Source: Aspidiotus rigidus (lineage: Eukaryota > Arthropoda > Insecta > Hemiptera > Diaspididae). Taken from it: a stretch of DNA of 64,000 bases. Positions 25,176-38,100 of this stretch are shown here, piece by piece (positions within the stretch are counted from its first letter, which is position 1; every line of letters begins with the position of its first letter). Below the pieces are notes generated by a model. The model worked only from the letters and a program-made list of their open reading frames with translations. It had not been told where the DNA came from and did not search any database. The stretch is from assembly GCA_035079385.1 (NCBI GenBank), contig JAVHKY010000029.1, forward strand, positions 12,338,001 through 12,402,000, read 5' to 3'. Both the position numbers and the translations under genes were made by a program.

Positions 25176-27010
25176 ATGTTTCTCGAATTACAGTTTAGCA
25201 TTCTCTGCTGCCTGGTTGTAGCAAGATTAATCAACGCCGCTCAACTTCGTTCGCCATGCCCAAATGTATTCACGTACGAGGGCGAGCCAGAAAATGATCG
25301 GTGGTACGGTATCATGACGTTTTCTTCAAATATTGAACTAGTCGGCTTGATTTATAAAATTCAGCTCGATCGTCCCGGCCAGCTTCTAGTCGTAAGTATA
25401 AACTGAATTAATGTAATTATTTAAAGCATTTTTAGGTGGGTTTGGACTACTTGTCTCGACATTTCATGATCTAAACTTTCAGGTTTTGCTAAGTGGACCT
25501 TAATTGAGATCTAGAAATGAGACGAATCAATTTTTTTGTATCTCTTATTTTGAGCTACATACTGTATCCCTCGTATTAAATAAATTACTTTCTTCCTTTA
25601 ACATGGAGAACATTTCGATTTTCTCATCCCTGCCTTCGTCCATCATCGAAATTCCTCCTGCACATCGTTGAAATCTATGTCCCCCGTTTATAACGACATG
25701 TTTCATATCTTTTGACCAAGTAATTGTCGCTGAATTTTTGTTTTATGTCATCCCCGTTTTCGCCCCCCCCCCCCCCTTTGACCATGAGACTTGAAAACAT
25801 TTCCAAGGATTGTTTGAATTAATTAGAAGAAGAACATTGGAATTTGTGTGCCCAAAGTTTTAAAAATTCTCTGTTTTAGTCTTGGGATGGTGAAGTACGC
25901 AGCGAGGACAACATAAATTTCAGTGTATTTGACCCCAAGCATTTTCAACGGCCTGGAGAAGTAGTGAAGGCGAGAATCATGGTCAAATTCAATCCATCCA
26001 GTAATCCTCCGAATGTTGTGAAGATCATCATCAACGGCAACATTATGTGTTCAGGTAAGACTGTTCGCTCAAAATTTCAGAAAATTCTCCTTTATGTTAA
26101 TTATGACTTTTTTTTCTCTCTAGGGGATGGGAATAATCCCTTAACTTTGGGACTACCCACTGAATCGCCATCCAACAATCGACCAGATCCCACGTTTGTT
26201 GAAGAGGATATAGTTTCTGAGTACAATAATCGTCCGAGCAGCAACCAAAATACCAACTTGGGCACCGATAAAGGCAGTAGACCGACATATTACGAGCCCA
26301 ATTACGGAGGAGGTTCTGGCACGAATTTTAACACGATTTCAGGATCTAGTCCCAATTACAATGGAGGAGAATCAAATTACGCTTCCAATTCCAACTCCGC
26401 TGGTTACAATAGTGCCAATTCAAACTATCAGACTCCCGTCAATCCAAAACCTTCTTACCCAAGCAGCAATAACAATAATCAAAACTACGCCTCAAACCCT
26501 ACTTATAGTAATTCTCCGAATAATTATATTCCCCCGGAAAATATTGTTTACCCGTCAAATATTCAGTCTAATTCCGGCTTCAGTAATGCTCAGCCGCAAT
26601 GGTCGTCGTCAGAGAATCAACAAAATAACTATGGTACTAATCGCAACAACAGCAGTAGCAGCAATCAAGGCCCAAACAACGGACCTCTCGTAACGACTCT
26701 TACTTTGCCAAACAATACTCAGAATAAGAATAATGTGGATACAATTATCCAGATAATCAAAGACCAGTTAGAGCAACAACAGGTGACTTCGAATACTAAC
26801 AACACAGTCATCGTCGCTCTGGTGAGTCCGGTAACGAATCACGGGGGCCATCAAGCAATGCCAAATTCATCGCACAATAGGGAGTCTATAAGCGAAACTA
26901 CAACTCACAGAACGACAACCAGTACGCCCTCTTCTGTGGTATCGAAACTTCGATCTACAACAGCGACAACTCCCTCGACCAAAAGTCCTACCATACGCAA
27001 TAAAGACTGA
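25176..27010 (+). CDS. gd-like secreted protein 1: GD N-terminal domain without protease domain, 425 aa
   Basis: Exons 25176-25391, 25880-26054 and 26124-27010 join in frame. Residues 1-22 look like a signal peptide (hydrophobic ILCCLVVARL). Residues 27-130 match the N-terminal domain of the gastrulation-defective family: SPCPNVFTYEGEPENDRWYG, a basic VKARIMVKF stretch, and Cys28 and Cys129 as a likely pair. Then come RPDP, a long N/S/Y/P-rich linker (about 150-340) and a Thr/Ser-rich tail ending TIRNKD. No His-Asp-Ser protease domain follows; a polyadenylation signal sits 95 bases past the stop. The family in Drosophila acts in the extracellular dorsoventral cascade, but with a catalytic domain. 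This copy could be a cofactor or decoy; that is inference. It is first of three same-strand paralogues and shares exon phases with them. Confidence 0.82.
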
Positions 27011-27104
27011 CATTGTGACGTTGGGCTGCCTTAGAGATCAGTCCTTTTTGTTGTGATTTTTATGATAAATACCCGACTTGCTGTGTATTATTACGATGTA
27101 AATT

Positions 27105-27110
27105 AATAAA
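27105..27110 (+). terminator. Polyadenylation signal AATAAA of gd-like gene 1
   Basis: AATAAA lies 95 bases after the stop codon and is followed by a T-rich stretch. It supports the view that the gene really ends without a protease domain. Confidence 0.65.
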
Positions 27111-29035
27111 TTTGCCTCAGTTTTTGTACCTTTTTATCGATTAGACTTTCATGTTTTTCTTACGCTGAGAGAATTGACGCAAATCAGGATGTTCCAAACA
27201 AATCAAGACTCAACTGAAAAAATCTTTCTCCATCAAAAACTTCTCAGAATATATCACAATATTGTACCTGAAATATAAACAAACTTTCTTGAAGAGAATC
27301 ATGCATTAACAAAAGTAATATTTCTTTAGTATATTTCTATTTGTGCTTCCCCTCATAAGATCTGCAGTATTCTTATGCAAGAAATTGATCTGCTTTCATA
27401 AGCGCCGACTGAAGGGGGTGTGACGATGTTTGCCCCCTCCTCTAAAGGCTATGAAAAATTTTGGGGAAAAAATTGTGTTTAGATAATTTATTTTTTTAGA
27501 GTCTCCCTCCCTCCAGCCCCCATTCATAACATCTTAAAGTCGATACAATTGTCTGCTTATTATTTAATGTTCACATTTTTGCATCATAATAGAAATCAAT
27601 GCATAGCGATGGCTATAGTTCAGTCTGGGTGATAATGACGTCATGAGACAAATATAAAGCAGGATAGAGCACTCAACTAGAGTATTATTTCATTAAAGGA
27701 TAACAATTTCGTCACGGCGTAACTTTGAGTGAGGAGTACACTTGTTGAAATTACCGTCACAGCCAATATTTCTTGCAAGACGTGATCATGACGTACCAAA
27801 ATTGTGACTCCAATTTCCCTAGCTCGCGCTTATCACAGCTAAACAAAAAAGAGTGATCACGAGAAAAAAACGCTAGATGTCAAAGAATAGATCAATGAAA
27901 TAGGCTTATTGGCACTCTCGCGGGGACACCCATTCTACAGATTGTTTCTATGACGCCTGAGGGTTTCTTCTCATGACAGTTCACTTTTGGTCTTGACGTG
28001 ACCAATTGTAACCCCCATTGACAAATCTGGAAATGAGGAACAATGCGCAATAATTCTATTGCGGGAAATTGTCATTCTTAGATGAGAGGAGGCGGCTTCT
28101 AAAAGTGGCTATCAAAGTAGCTTCACTCCAAGTTTTTTACAGCCGAAAACTAAACGTCGGTTCAGGTTCAGCTCCTAGGATCTGGCTTTAGCTCTATCCA
28201 AGCAGAGTTTGAAGGTCGCAAGAGGAAATTTTAGCTTTTGACTTTAGCTTTCAACTTAAATCTTGAAAGCTTTTTGCTTTTGGTTTTTCTTTGAAAATAT
28301 GACAAGTGTGGGCCAAAACTGGCAAGTCCCCTTCCTTTTGTGCACTTACTTCATTTTACTTACTCTTACAAATCCTGGCCGATTATCTTGACCTGTCACA
28401 TGGAACAGTTTGGTGAGGCAGAGGACAACTGGGAAGGATATTACTAAGCTTATATCACTAAAATTGTAATTCTTCATAATACTCGTATCGTTATTACTAT
28501 CCGGCTCCCATTTTTTTGGAGCTGAGAGCCAAAAGTTGATTTTGGCTCCAGCTCTTGGCTCTGTAGACTGTAGACTGGCTCCGGCTCCGTGTTTTTTTGG
28601 AAGCCATTTCCGTACTTTGGAGCGCAAAGATGGTTGGTCCCACCCCTACTCATCCTTATATGGAACAGATTGTAGAAGAAATTCTGAACGGTCATCTTTT
28701 AGGAGCCCTACAATCACCATCAAGAATTTTCCTGATTAAATTAATTCAAAATTCGCGGATTCGGAATCCAGTTGGAGCGCTGGGGACGGTATCTTGAATG
28801 TACTATAAGGTGAATGTCGTTTATTCTAGTAAAATCATCTTACTTGCTCTAAATATTTTTTTATGTAGAAAAATGTAAAGAATGACCTTTGAAATGAGTT
28901 CAACTTCAGATTTTTTGGAAAACTTTCCTCTCATCTTTACTTTTCTAAGAAAATTTAGAGCGGCCATCCGTTAGGATTGCTATCTACGAGCGCGGTTTGT
29001 TTACCGAAAATAGTATTTTTGCCAAATTTGAAAAC
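27111..29035. other. Spacer between gd-like genes 1 and 2, part 1
   Basis: No gene recognised. At 27632-27662 a TGACGTCA palindrome is followed by AATATAAAG, promoter-like but with no gene after it. At 28130-28600 the words GGCTCCGGCTCC, AGCTCTTGGCT and AGCTTTTGACTTTAGC recur, another irregular word-repeat tract. Confidence 0.4.
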
Positions 29036-29039
29036 GGGA

Positions 29040-30450
29040 GCTAAACTTGACGATATGTGGGAGAAAAACTGACGGGTTCTTTAACAAAGTTAAACAAGTG
29101 GTGGCTGCGAACCTGTTTTATGGGGCATGTGGGATCTGAAAAATGTTGACGTACCAGATCTATGACGTCATCAAATTGCGACGTTACAGGTCCGGAATTT
29201 GGAGCTATATATAATAGGAGTGGGACTTGGAATACCTTAGAAGGACGTTCTGAGTCTTATGGTATTTGAAGCGTCGCATATCTGGCTCATTGAAGGGGCT
29301 GAGTGTATACAGTTTTGCATATCTAGTTATTCAAAAGGGTATTCTTCAGGCTAAACTGTATACACCGACCACCAAGCTATATATGATAGGAGGAGGAGGA
29401 ATTGGAAACCTCCGAGCTTTGCCGCCCGGCCGAACGGCGGACGTTTTTTCCGTAAAAAACCCCGATAAAACAGGTTTCCTGTTAAAATTAAGATCTTGGA
29501 ATAACTCTGGCTTCGCTGTCTCATATTTTTATTTGGGAATATCTTTTATGGGCTATCAGAAAGCCAAATCTGCTTCAGTCAAGTGTCATTTCGATTTTTC
29601 CATCTTTCTCCCACATATTGTCTTAGTTTGGTTCCTGTTTTCAATCTCTCCCAACTTGGCAGAATTATTATCCGGTCTGAATTGTACCTTACCAATCAGC
29701 AAACGGATTTGTTTTGCCGCTAGAGGGCGGACCCTTCGCCCGAATTCGCAAATAGCAGGACTGAAAACTTGAATGAAAAAAATATGTGATTTTTCTGGAT
29801 CGGCTTTTCACAAAGAAAAAAAAAAGTCTATATCGGATCTTTTTGGATCGGAATCTTACCTTTAAAAAAAATGAGGTTTACTCAACGATGTTAAACGGGG
29901 AACGCATGTAGGGAACCTATTCTATGAGTCGAATTTGTTTTAGTAATGTGGTTTATAGGCCTATTGGGTATGGGAAAACCACTATTAAAAAAAACGCATT
30001 ATCAATTCGACCTCTAGGGTAGTGTGGATCTGAATTGAGAAAACACCAATTTTTCCAAAATCTCCTCGTATCATAATTATATTATGACAAGAATTCAACA
30101 TTTTTCATATCCCTTCCTCAATATTCGTGACTTGGAGAACAGATTTGTTTGAAGTCCTTGCTATCACATTGTATATATAGACCTCGAAGGACGACAGACA
30201 GCTGATTTTTCAAAAAAAAAAACATAGCACACGTTCCCTGTTAAAATTTTGACCTCCGAGATAGATATGATGGGGGACTCGCCTTCCTAACATATAAATA
30301 AATAAATAAAATAAATAAATTAGTAAATTAAATAAATCCAAGTCCTCCTCCTACCACTCCCCTCATATCATATACAGCTCAAGAAAGAAAGTAGAATTTT
30401 TCTAAGTCCATGAAAATCCTCCCCCCCCCCATAGAACAAGTTCCCTGTAA
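29040..30450. repeat. Foldback-repeat family copies and AAATA microsatellite
   Basis: A fairly complete unit runs from about 29065 (GACGGGTTCTTTAACAAAG) through AACCTGTTTTATGGGGCATG, AGCTATATATAATAGG and a GCCGCCCGGCCGAACGGCGG patch to CCCCGATAAAACAGG and TTTCCTGTTAAAATT at about 29490. A second, partial copy ends near 30250, a third near 30445. An ATAA/ATAAA microsatellite lies at 30292-30340. The 168-codon frame at 29266-29772 overlaps the repeat and has no recognised domain. Confidence 0.7.
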
Positions 30451-30729
30451 AAATTGGATATTTTTCGACCCCGGTCTGAGACCTAAAAAGAAGGGTATTG
30501 GTCCGGATCTCATTACGGATTTGACAAAACCCAAATATGCAGATGAAAAAAATTACGGGGTCATTTCGAATCAGATCTCAGAGTTGAAAATTAAAGATCA
30601 GATCCGGATTTCAGCTCTGAAAATGAGTCGAGAACAAAGCTATTCATTTGCAAAAAAAGGAGGGAACAAAATTTCTACAGCGTGAAATTTTATTCTCTTC
30701 AAAATTTGAGGGAATCGATTTGAAGCAGG

Positions 30730-31110
30730 GGTGGTGCTCAGCCAATCGCATTGGCTAAAAACTTAGCTAAAAGCTAACCCTCCAAATTGATTGGCTTCGG
30801 CTATCAGCTAACGGCTAACCCAGTCTCATTGGCTAGCTAACTGCTAGCTAATTTTGGACCAAAATAGATTGGCTAATGGCTAAGAGCTAAAAGCTAACGG
30901 CTGAAAGTAGGGGTGGGGTCACTTCAGTGTGGAGGGGTGAGGTGTGGCGAAGAGAAAATATTAGCCGTCAGCAATTCCAATTTGAATGGCTAACGGTTAA
31001 GCTAATGGCTAACATGATTTCATCAGCTAGCTAATGGCTAGCTAATTTTTTATGAAAATTGCTCGGCTAACGGCTAATGGCTAGTGGCTTCGGCTTGGCT
31101 GAGCACCCCT
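30730..31110. repeat. GGCTAA/AGCTAA word-repeat tract
   Basis: Dozens of variants of GGCTAACGGCTAATGGCTAG and AGCTAAAAGCTAAC, with TAGCTAGCTAA palindromes, fill this stretch, with a short interruption at about 30905-30955. There is no fixed period, so it is not a simple tandem satellite. Confidence 0.7.
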
Positions 31111-32106
31111 GATTTGAAGAGAGCTTCGACCCACCGGCCGTCGATAGACCCGTTTTTATAGAGCGCGACACTAGCGCTGACCAAACCAAATTTACATATC
31201 TCAAAAACCATACTATTCTTCCTTATTACAACCTCAGTAAAGTTCGTACCCGCGAACATTTACTTCTAATAACGTTTTTTGGGGGGCTAGCAGTCGCTTG
31301 GACTGTCAATCTGCACTGTCCGAAACCCCCGTTCAAAACTAACTCTTTCTTTCAGAAATCCGAATTGGCCGTCAATCTTGATGAATCGGTGAGAATTGGA
31401 GGCTGCCAGCTAATCAACTATTTTAGATGCCTTCATCTACTTTTTGGCTCAGCCACAGAAAGTCAGTTCTCACAGTATACAGCGTCGTTTTCTCCTATCG
31501 GCCCAATGGGGCCGGCCCTACAGCGGCATTTTTAGGGGCGTCAAATTTTGGCAAATCCTAGGCAAATTTTGAATATTTTGAAGTGCGAGATATTAAAAGA
31601 AGGGTGGGCGGCGACAGAAGTTGGCCGGGCCTACAACGACGCACTACCGAAAACACTGAGTACTCATCTAACCGCCGTGTTGTATGATTTAGGTCCTACC
31701 AAACTCGTCAATATGTGTACAGCGGTTCACCCGTCCCGCGCTTATTTCTATTCCAGTGTACCCGAAAATTTTTTATCGAATCAATAAAACGCACAACGAG
31801 CGTAATTTGTTTTGAATGATGACAAAAATGAATAATTAACGGGGAGATCAAGGGAACTGGTTTGACGATTGTATAGATACCGCGCGGTTAACGCGTTCTA
31901 CTACGGTTTTACGCCACTCGATATCGTGTTCGAACACGTTGAAATGACGAAGACAACCGTTCTGAGCAGGAATTTAATACGCGTACCTTACCTGCCTACT
32001 GCCTAGTGGTAGTGCAGAGATGCACTAACGATCTTCCAGACGTGTCGACAGGTTCGTAAGTTAGCGTATGGTTGTGTTCGCGCGTGTTTTATCTTCTTTA
32101 ACCGCA
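31111..32106. other. Upstream region of gd-like gene 2
   Basis: A plus-strand open frame at 31548-31787 has no recognisable domain and ends inside an AATAAA. Its status is unknown. The 300 bases before 32107 are likely promoter and leader of gd-like gene 2. Confidence 0.35.
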
Positions 32107-35100
32107 ATGGAAACTCACCATCGGTAGCCATGGTAAGGTTAAATATTAAACATTAATTACGATCTAGCATCGTGAACCAGGAAATTATATCATCGCGCCA
32201 TAATTCTAACCTCAAGTTGAAAAACAGTGGCTTTACAGTTTCTTGCTGCTGAAATTTGTGGTCTCCGACGCAGCCATACTATTTCCAGCATCGCCGTGTC
32301 CGCAAATTTTCAAATACGAAGATGATTCTACGGCTGGTGACAGGTGGTACGGAGAATTCCTAATTAATCCTACCACGACTGTGATCGGACTTTCATTAAG
32401 GATCTCTCTAGATCGACCCGCTCATCTTTTGGTGGTAAGTTTCAACTTTGTTTATATCCTGGGTTCGATACTGTTGCAGAGATGAGAGTATGTGCGTACG
32501 TTTAATTGGTTCAAGAGATATGTGAAAGTGAGTTTGAGACAGACTGAAGAGAGAAAGGGAATGTTTCTAAATGCGGAAATTTTGAACTCGTCATTTTTTA
32601 CGTGGTGTACGCAGGAGGTCCCAAGTTATCGGATCGTTTTAGAATTTTCGATTTCTCATGACAATACGGTAATATACGAGTCGTAGAAGTTGGCATAAAT
32701 TTTAGATCAGCTCACTCAAATTCCATCATCCGACACATCCATTAACAGAAGGCTCTGAATATGATCGTGAAATTTCACCAGTTCGATAAATTGTGACTTC
32801 TTCAAATTCCTCGCATGGTGCCGCTCATTCTGAATTTATGTGACTACCTAAAAGCCACAAATTACTTTCATAGGTTCGATCCATTAGAAATTTTTCGAGC
32901 GCTCGGATAATGATTCTCAAATTCTGTGTAGTCTCGTTACTTATAATCCTACATTTATTTGAAGTAGGTATCTGGCCGTATAAATCGTGGATAAGGACCA
33001 CGAGTGAAAATTAGGACGTCCAAGATTATATCTCGTTGTTTATTTAGATATGTTTAAATTTTTAAAATATTCTATTTCTGACCGTGAAATACCCGACGCA
33101 TGATGAGATCATTCAACCTGTATGGGGGCGACGTGTAAGAACGCCAACGCAAATGATGTTGAAGGAATTGATGGCGAGTGTTGAAAATATAAAATCACTA
33201 GACTACACTGATACAAATTTAATATTGTTCATTCTAAGATATACGTGGAATATAAATGTAGGCTTATGGTCTCTAAACTTGGGCATACTTATGCTATTTC
33301 CATTTTATTTCATTTGTTTATCATTCTTCTATTTGAAGGAAAAGTTACCACTTTCTTCCGCCATTCCAATGGGAGGATCTTGCCGTTGTATTGGTTTCTT
33401 ATTATCGTAGGTCAATTATATTTCCTTAAGTTGAAGGCCACTCAGATCATTGATCTTTTATACGAATATGAATTACATTTTCGTCGTTCGTTAATGCATG
33501 TTGTTTATTTTGTTAAATGAACAGTACTTTGTTTTTTGGAGTTTTTCAGAAAGTATTGATGGCTTGTATTTTACATAAATACGAGACAATAAAAATAAAT
33601 GAAGAGTAATTTGTAATTCACGTTCGACATTTTCCAAACTGCTCTCTTTTCATAACAGATTGTAACTTGAAATTTCCCCAAATCCCTAAACGAGCCGTCA
33701 TATCGTGTGGATGTAGAAATTTTCCGAAGGTGCATCCTCTATAAGCACCTTCCCCTTCTATATTTCGGCTAATAGGAAGTAATTCTCATTTGTCGTAGAG
33801 AAGAATACTTGATTAGCCCACCTCTACCTACAAGTTTGTGGCTCTCAAATTCTCAGTCTATCACTTTTTCTCCTGACTCACCTTCCTTGTCTCTGTTCAG
33901 CTCTCAACATCTCTCCTAGTTTGTTCTCTTTCTGAGAGAACAATACTGACGTAATCATACTACACCTACACTACCTCCTCATTAGCTAAATTCTCTCCTT
34001 ACAGAAAGTTCAATGAATAGAAAATTCTATAATATTCTCGCAATCCTATTTTATTGTTGGGACTACAAAGTTTGTTTTCCCGTTTAACCTGACACCTTTC
34101 CAAGAACAATTGTACAGGTACTATTCTGATTTTTCAGCGATCGCCTCTGTACAGAGATTTGGATACGATTTTTATCTACATTTCTTTCGGTCTTGACCTA
34201 CGAATTCAATCGTGGTTATGTGACGTTGACTTGAAACAATAATAGGATGGATGCACATTATGCAAAATACGTCTTAATTACAATAACAAAATCATAATTT
34301 TAAAAGCATTAAGGATGACGCGACAACTGCGGTGGAAAGTCTATTATGATTACATGTATAGTTTGTGCTTTATCATAATGCTGTACAAATAATGTCAAAG
34401 AGCATCTTATTTTTAATTTTGCCCGGTTCTACGTTTATGTTAATTAATTCAAAAGGAAATAAATAGGAAGTATGTCCATGATGTGCAATAGTACTTCGTT
34501 TTTTTCACCCTATTTTAAAACCCAATCTCGTTCACCAATTTGAAACTTCAGTGGTGTCGATGTTTTTCCGTTAATCAATACGGTACTAATAATTGCGCGT
34601 AATTTGGATGTTATAGAAAGTTGAAAAAAAAAATAACCGGATGATTCAGCCGCGTGCGAGAAAAATAGATAAAAACGATTTCCCGTGTTGTCGAGTCGTG
34701 ATATTTGATCCTCAACAATGTTTACGTCATCATTGTTTCAGGATTGAGTAGGAATTTTTTTTTTTTGCTCGTAGATTGTCCGTATGTTTTTAAATTGAAA
34801 TTTTTTACTTCCAAGATTTCTAAATGAGTTCTTGTTTAAAAATATCCTCTCCTGCAATAAATTGAGAAGGGTAAAGTGTAAAGGGGGAAACGAGGAACGT
34901 CCGGAGGCCAAGGTCCTTCATCGAACGTTATTTTATTTTTTTCTTTAAAATATATGTCCCTCAAAGTTCCTGATCCGTTGCCGTCGGATAAGAAGTTATA
35001 AACTTACAGGAATTTGTTGTAAACAAGAATATGTTGCCTTAAAATGGCATTATAAACAAGTGTTCTTATGTGAAAGGCGAATTAGTCCTTGTAAGTTTGG

Positions 35101-38100
35101 AGTCATGGGTGCTCCAGGTCTGTATTTCAGGCTCCTCTTCAGCTGGCTACATTTGAGAAGCGTCAAGGAGGGGCTAATGTTTCTCAGATACAAGAGGGAA
35201 AAACTGTCTGTAATTATCAATCTAAGGACAAAGAAAGAAAATAATTGCGCGTGAGAAAGAATGTTGTTGTGAAGATTAATTCGAGTTTGCAACGTGACCT
35301 GCCTTGATTTGGGGACCTTGAAACGAAAAGTGATGAGTTCAAAACATCAGAAATTATGCTAATCGGTGTAGTTGACATGGCGTCGAACTACAAATTTTCG
35401 AACTCGATTGGTCTATTTATAATACAGTATCCTGTTCCATCTAATAGAATGTAGACTTGACAAATCTTCAAACAGAAGAACGTTTGAAAAAAAATTACGG
35501 TTTGTTGCATCAAGACTATGGAGGACACGCGATGTCTGGTTTTATCAAGTCCAACGTCCCTCTGATCTCTAGTCAAGATTTCGCTGGACTTGAAATCTTT
35601 TCAATGTTTTCAAATAGGCGAGCCATCACCCTGTTCTATATAGTCGAATTTTTTTTCATGCTCTTTTCCGCCGGACTGATATTTTGGAGTCGCGAGCCAT
35701 CGCCTTCCTCTGTGTTTCTGTTGAAACTTTTCCCTCCTCCTAGGGGTTAGCCATCTCTCTCTTCTGCTCATCAGTCAACATTTTTCCTAGTGGCCGTGAT
35801 GAATTCATACCTTCTTTCAGCCTAGTTCCTCAGTTGGAAGTTTTTGAAATCCCTCTGATAATCGCACGCTCCTCCTGCATTGGGATCTAGACGCTTCGAG
35901 GATGTGTCTCCAACTGACGTGATGGGAAGTTCCCGGTGAAAAAGTAAAGCATTGGCTATGTGATGGACGAATTCAGTAGGGGGGGGGGGAAGCAGGCCAT
36001 TAGTCCTCGGGCCTGCAGAACATTTTCAGGGGTAGAAAAAGCCATAGGATCCAAAAATAATTGAAACTTTTTTTTTTTTTTTGCTTCTATTTTTCACAAA
36101 AATGAGCCCCATCAGCTCTTTGGTCATCCAAACGGAAAACTCTGAATCCGGCCCTGCTACGAAGTGTTGACTAGGAACTCATTGAAAGACTTCCCAGGGA
36201 TTTTGAAAAGGTGGAAGTGGTCTAAAACTTCGAGTAGACAGTAAATAACTTCTGAGTTGACTTGAAATAATACGAGAATCTACAAATTTTTTATGTGTAG
36301 ATGGCCATCAGGGTATTTGAAATTTATCTTAGAATTGCTTCTCTGTAATCAACGTAGTAGTCCTGGTTCACACTATCCTTTTGCTTTATTTAAAGGAAAA
36401 CTCAAGGTTATTCAATCAATTTTAAAAGAACATCAAACTTTGTACTACTACGCTTTCAAATTAAAATATCCATTAACATAAAGTCTAAAAACAATTAAGT
36501 TCAAGTCAATAAGATCACGATTCGCATTGCCTCTCTCATTTTGGTCAATTTTGACTCGAAGTACCTACGTATTACAGAAAGGTGATTTTCAATCACCAAT
36601 CCAAGAGTGAGAAACGAATTTCTCTGTAATTTTATCTGCTCCTCCGGGAGGTCGTGGGCCCAGTCTGGCAGAGACCTTACAAATAAAAATCCACTAAAAG
36701 AATGGAGAAAAAACTTCATGAGCTACTTATTTTTGATTTGTTGAATACGCAGATTTACGATTTCCGACAGGCTCCAAGATAAAATCTATCAATGGTGACA
36801 GCTGTGCCGGTAGGCGTATTTGTCTATCACTTCCGTCCCTCTCTTTAAGTTGTTTGCACTCTCCTACTCTGCCCCGCCTAGTGATATTCTGGTGGATATC
36901 GAGCAGGGCCGGATTGTCCTAACGGTTCGCCCCCCAACTTACTGAGGTCTTTCTTTTCGGAAAGTGCAATATTGTTCACAATGGTATTGTTCCTATCGGC
37001 TTGGTGGCTTCACCTCTTCTTTCGACCTCCCAGAGAGTACGGACTGCTCCATATAATCCAAGTTTTTAACAATCTTTGCTGGCGTGTTTCCGGGGTCGTC
37101 CGTTTTCGTATGTAGGGCAAATCAGCAGGACGTTCTCGGCTGTCGGTTGGGGTGCGACACGCGGGTATTTTGCGGTCTTTCTTCTTGAAGCATCGTGCCC
37201 GGTAAGAGCTTGGGTCAAGTGAAAGTTTATTGAGTCGTTTTTATATGGCCGGAGTGATGGGCAAAATTTCTCGCGTTCTTCTTCCTGCTACTCACTTTTT
37301 CTCTGAGTATTTTTTTATTACCTGCATGAATGATCGTAAGGAGGTCGTGTGCATAATGCACAATGCGTTATTCCTTTCTTCTTTGAGTTTTTTGGGAATT
37401 TGTCATGTACAATGTTCCACAACACTGCCTTGCGGGTATCCACTGGTTATTTGTATTTTCTGACCTTTGAATGCGAAGTACTCAATAAACTGCTGATTAG
37501 GTACTTGTGGCACTGAATTGTCCTTAATGTTTCAACTATGACACTGTACTTTACAAAGGCTGTCACTCTGCCTATCTTTTTTTCATACTTTGTGATAGCG
37601 TACTGAATGCAGTTTCCTGTTCTTTTCCTCTGTGAATCGCAATTGTTCGCTGCTTATGTGCCCCACTTCGTCACAGTGCGATTTCAGCCTTGCCAAGATG
37701 GTAACTTCAATAAGTTTGCCATTGTTTGGCAGCAGAGTTAGGGGGCGGTAGCTGCTGGTAGCTTGTTGGCCTGTTTTATAGCTTTGTAGGAATGTCTGAA
37801 GCTTATATGCATTGTTAACAATACACGGCAGAGTGTGGGGTTGTCTAGCATGAAGTTTCTTTAGGTGCACCCAATTATTTGTATGTTGTCAGGTCCTTGT
37901 GCCGACGCATTCCTTCTTCTTTTGAGAATTTCTTGGATGTTCTAGTATTTTTTGGCCTCTAGTTTCGTTTTCTATGTCATTCTAGCGCCAATGTATTGCG
38001 AAAACTTATCCTTTAGCAAGAGCTGTATTGCTTCTATGCCATTGGAGGAAGTTTCCTCTCGATGTTGTTCAATGCTTCCGGGATGGCATTCTTATCTCCT

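Noticed and set aside
29266..29772. 168-codon plus-strand open frame
   Set aside because: It begins inside a repeat copy and carries the repeat words; the rest has no recognisable domain.
31548..31787. 79-codon frame ending in an AATAAA
   Set aside because: No recognisable domain. The AATAAA coincides with the stop and may be chance in AT-rich DNA.
33084..33520. Hydrophobic overlapping frames that might be a membrane protein
   Set aside because: Phe/Leu/Ile richness follows from AT-rich DNA; no family motif, and the two frames overlap without a sensible splice.
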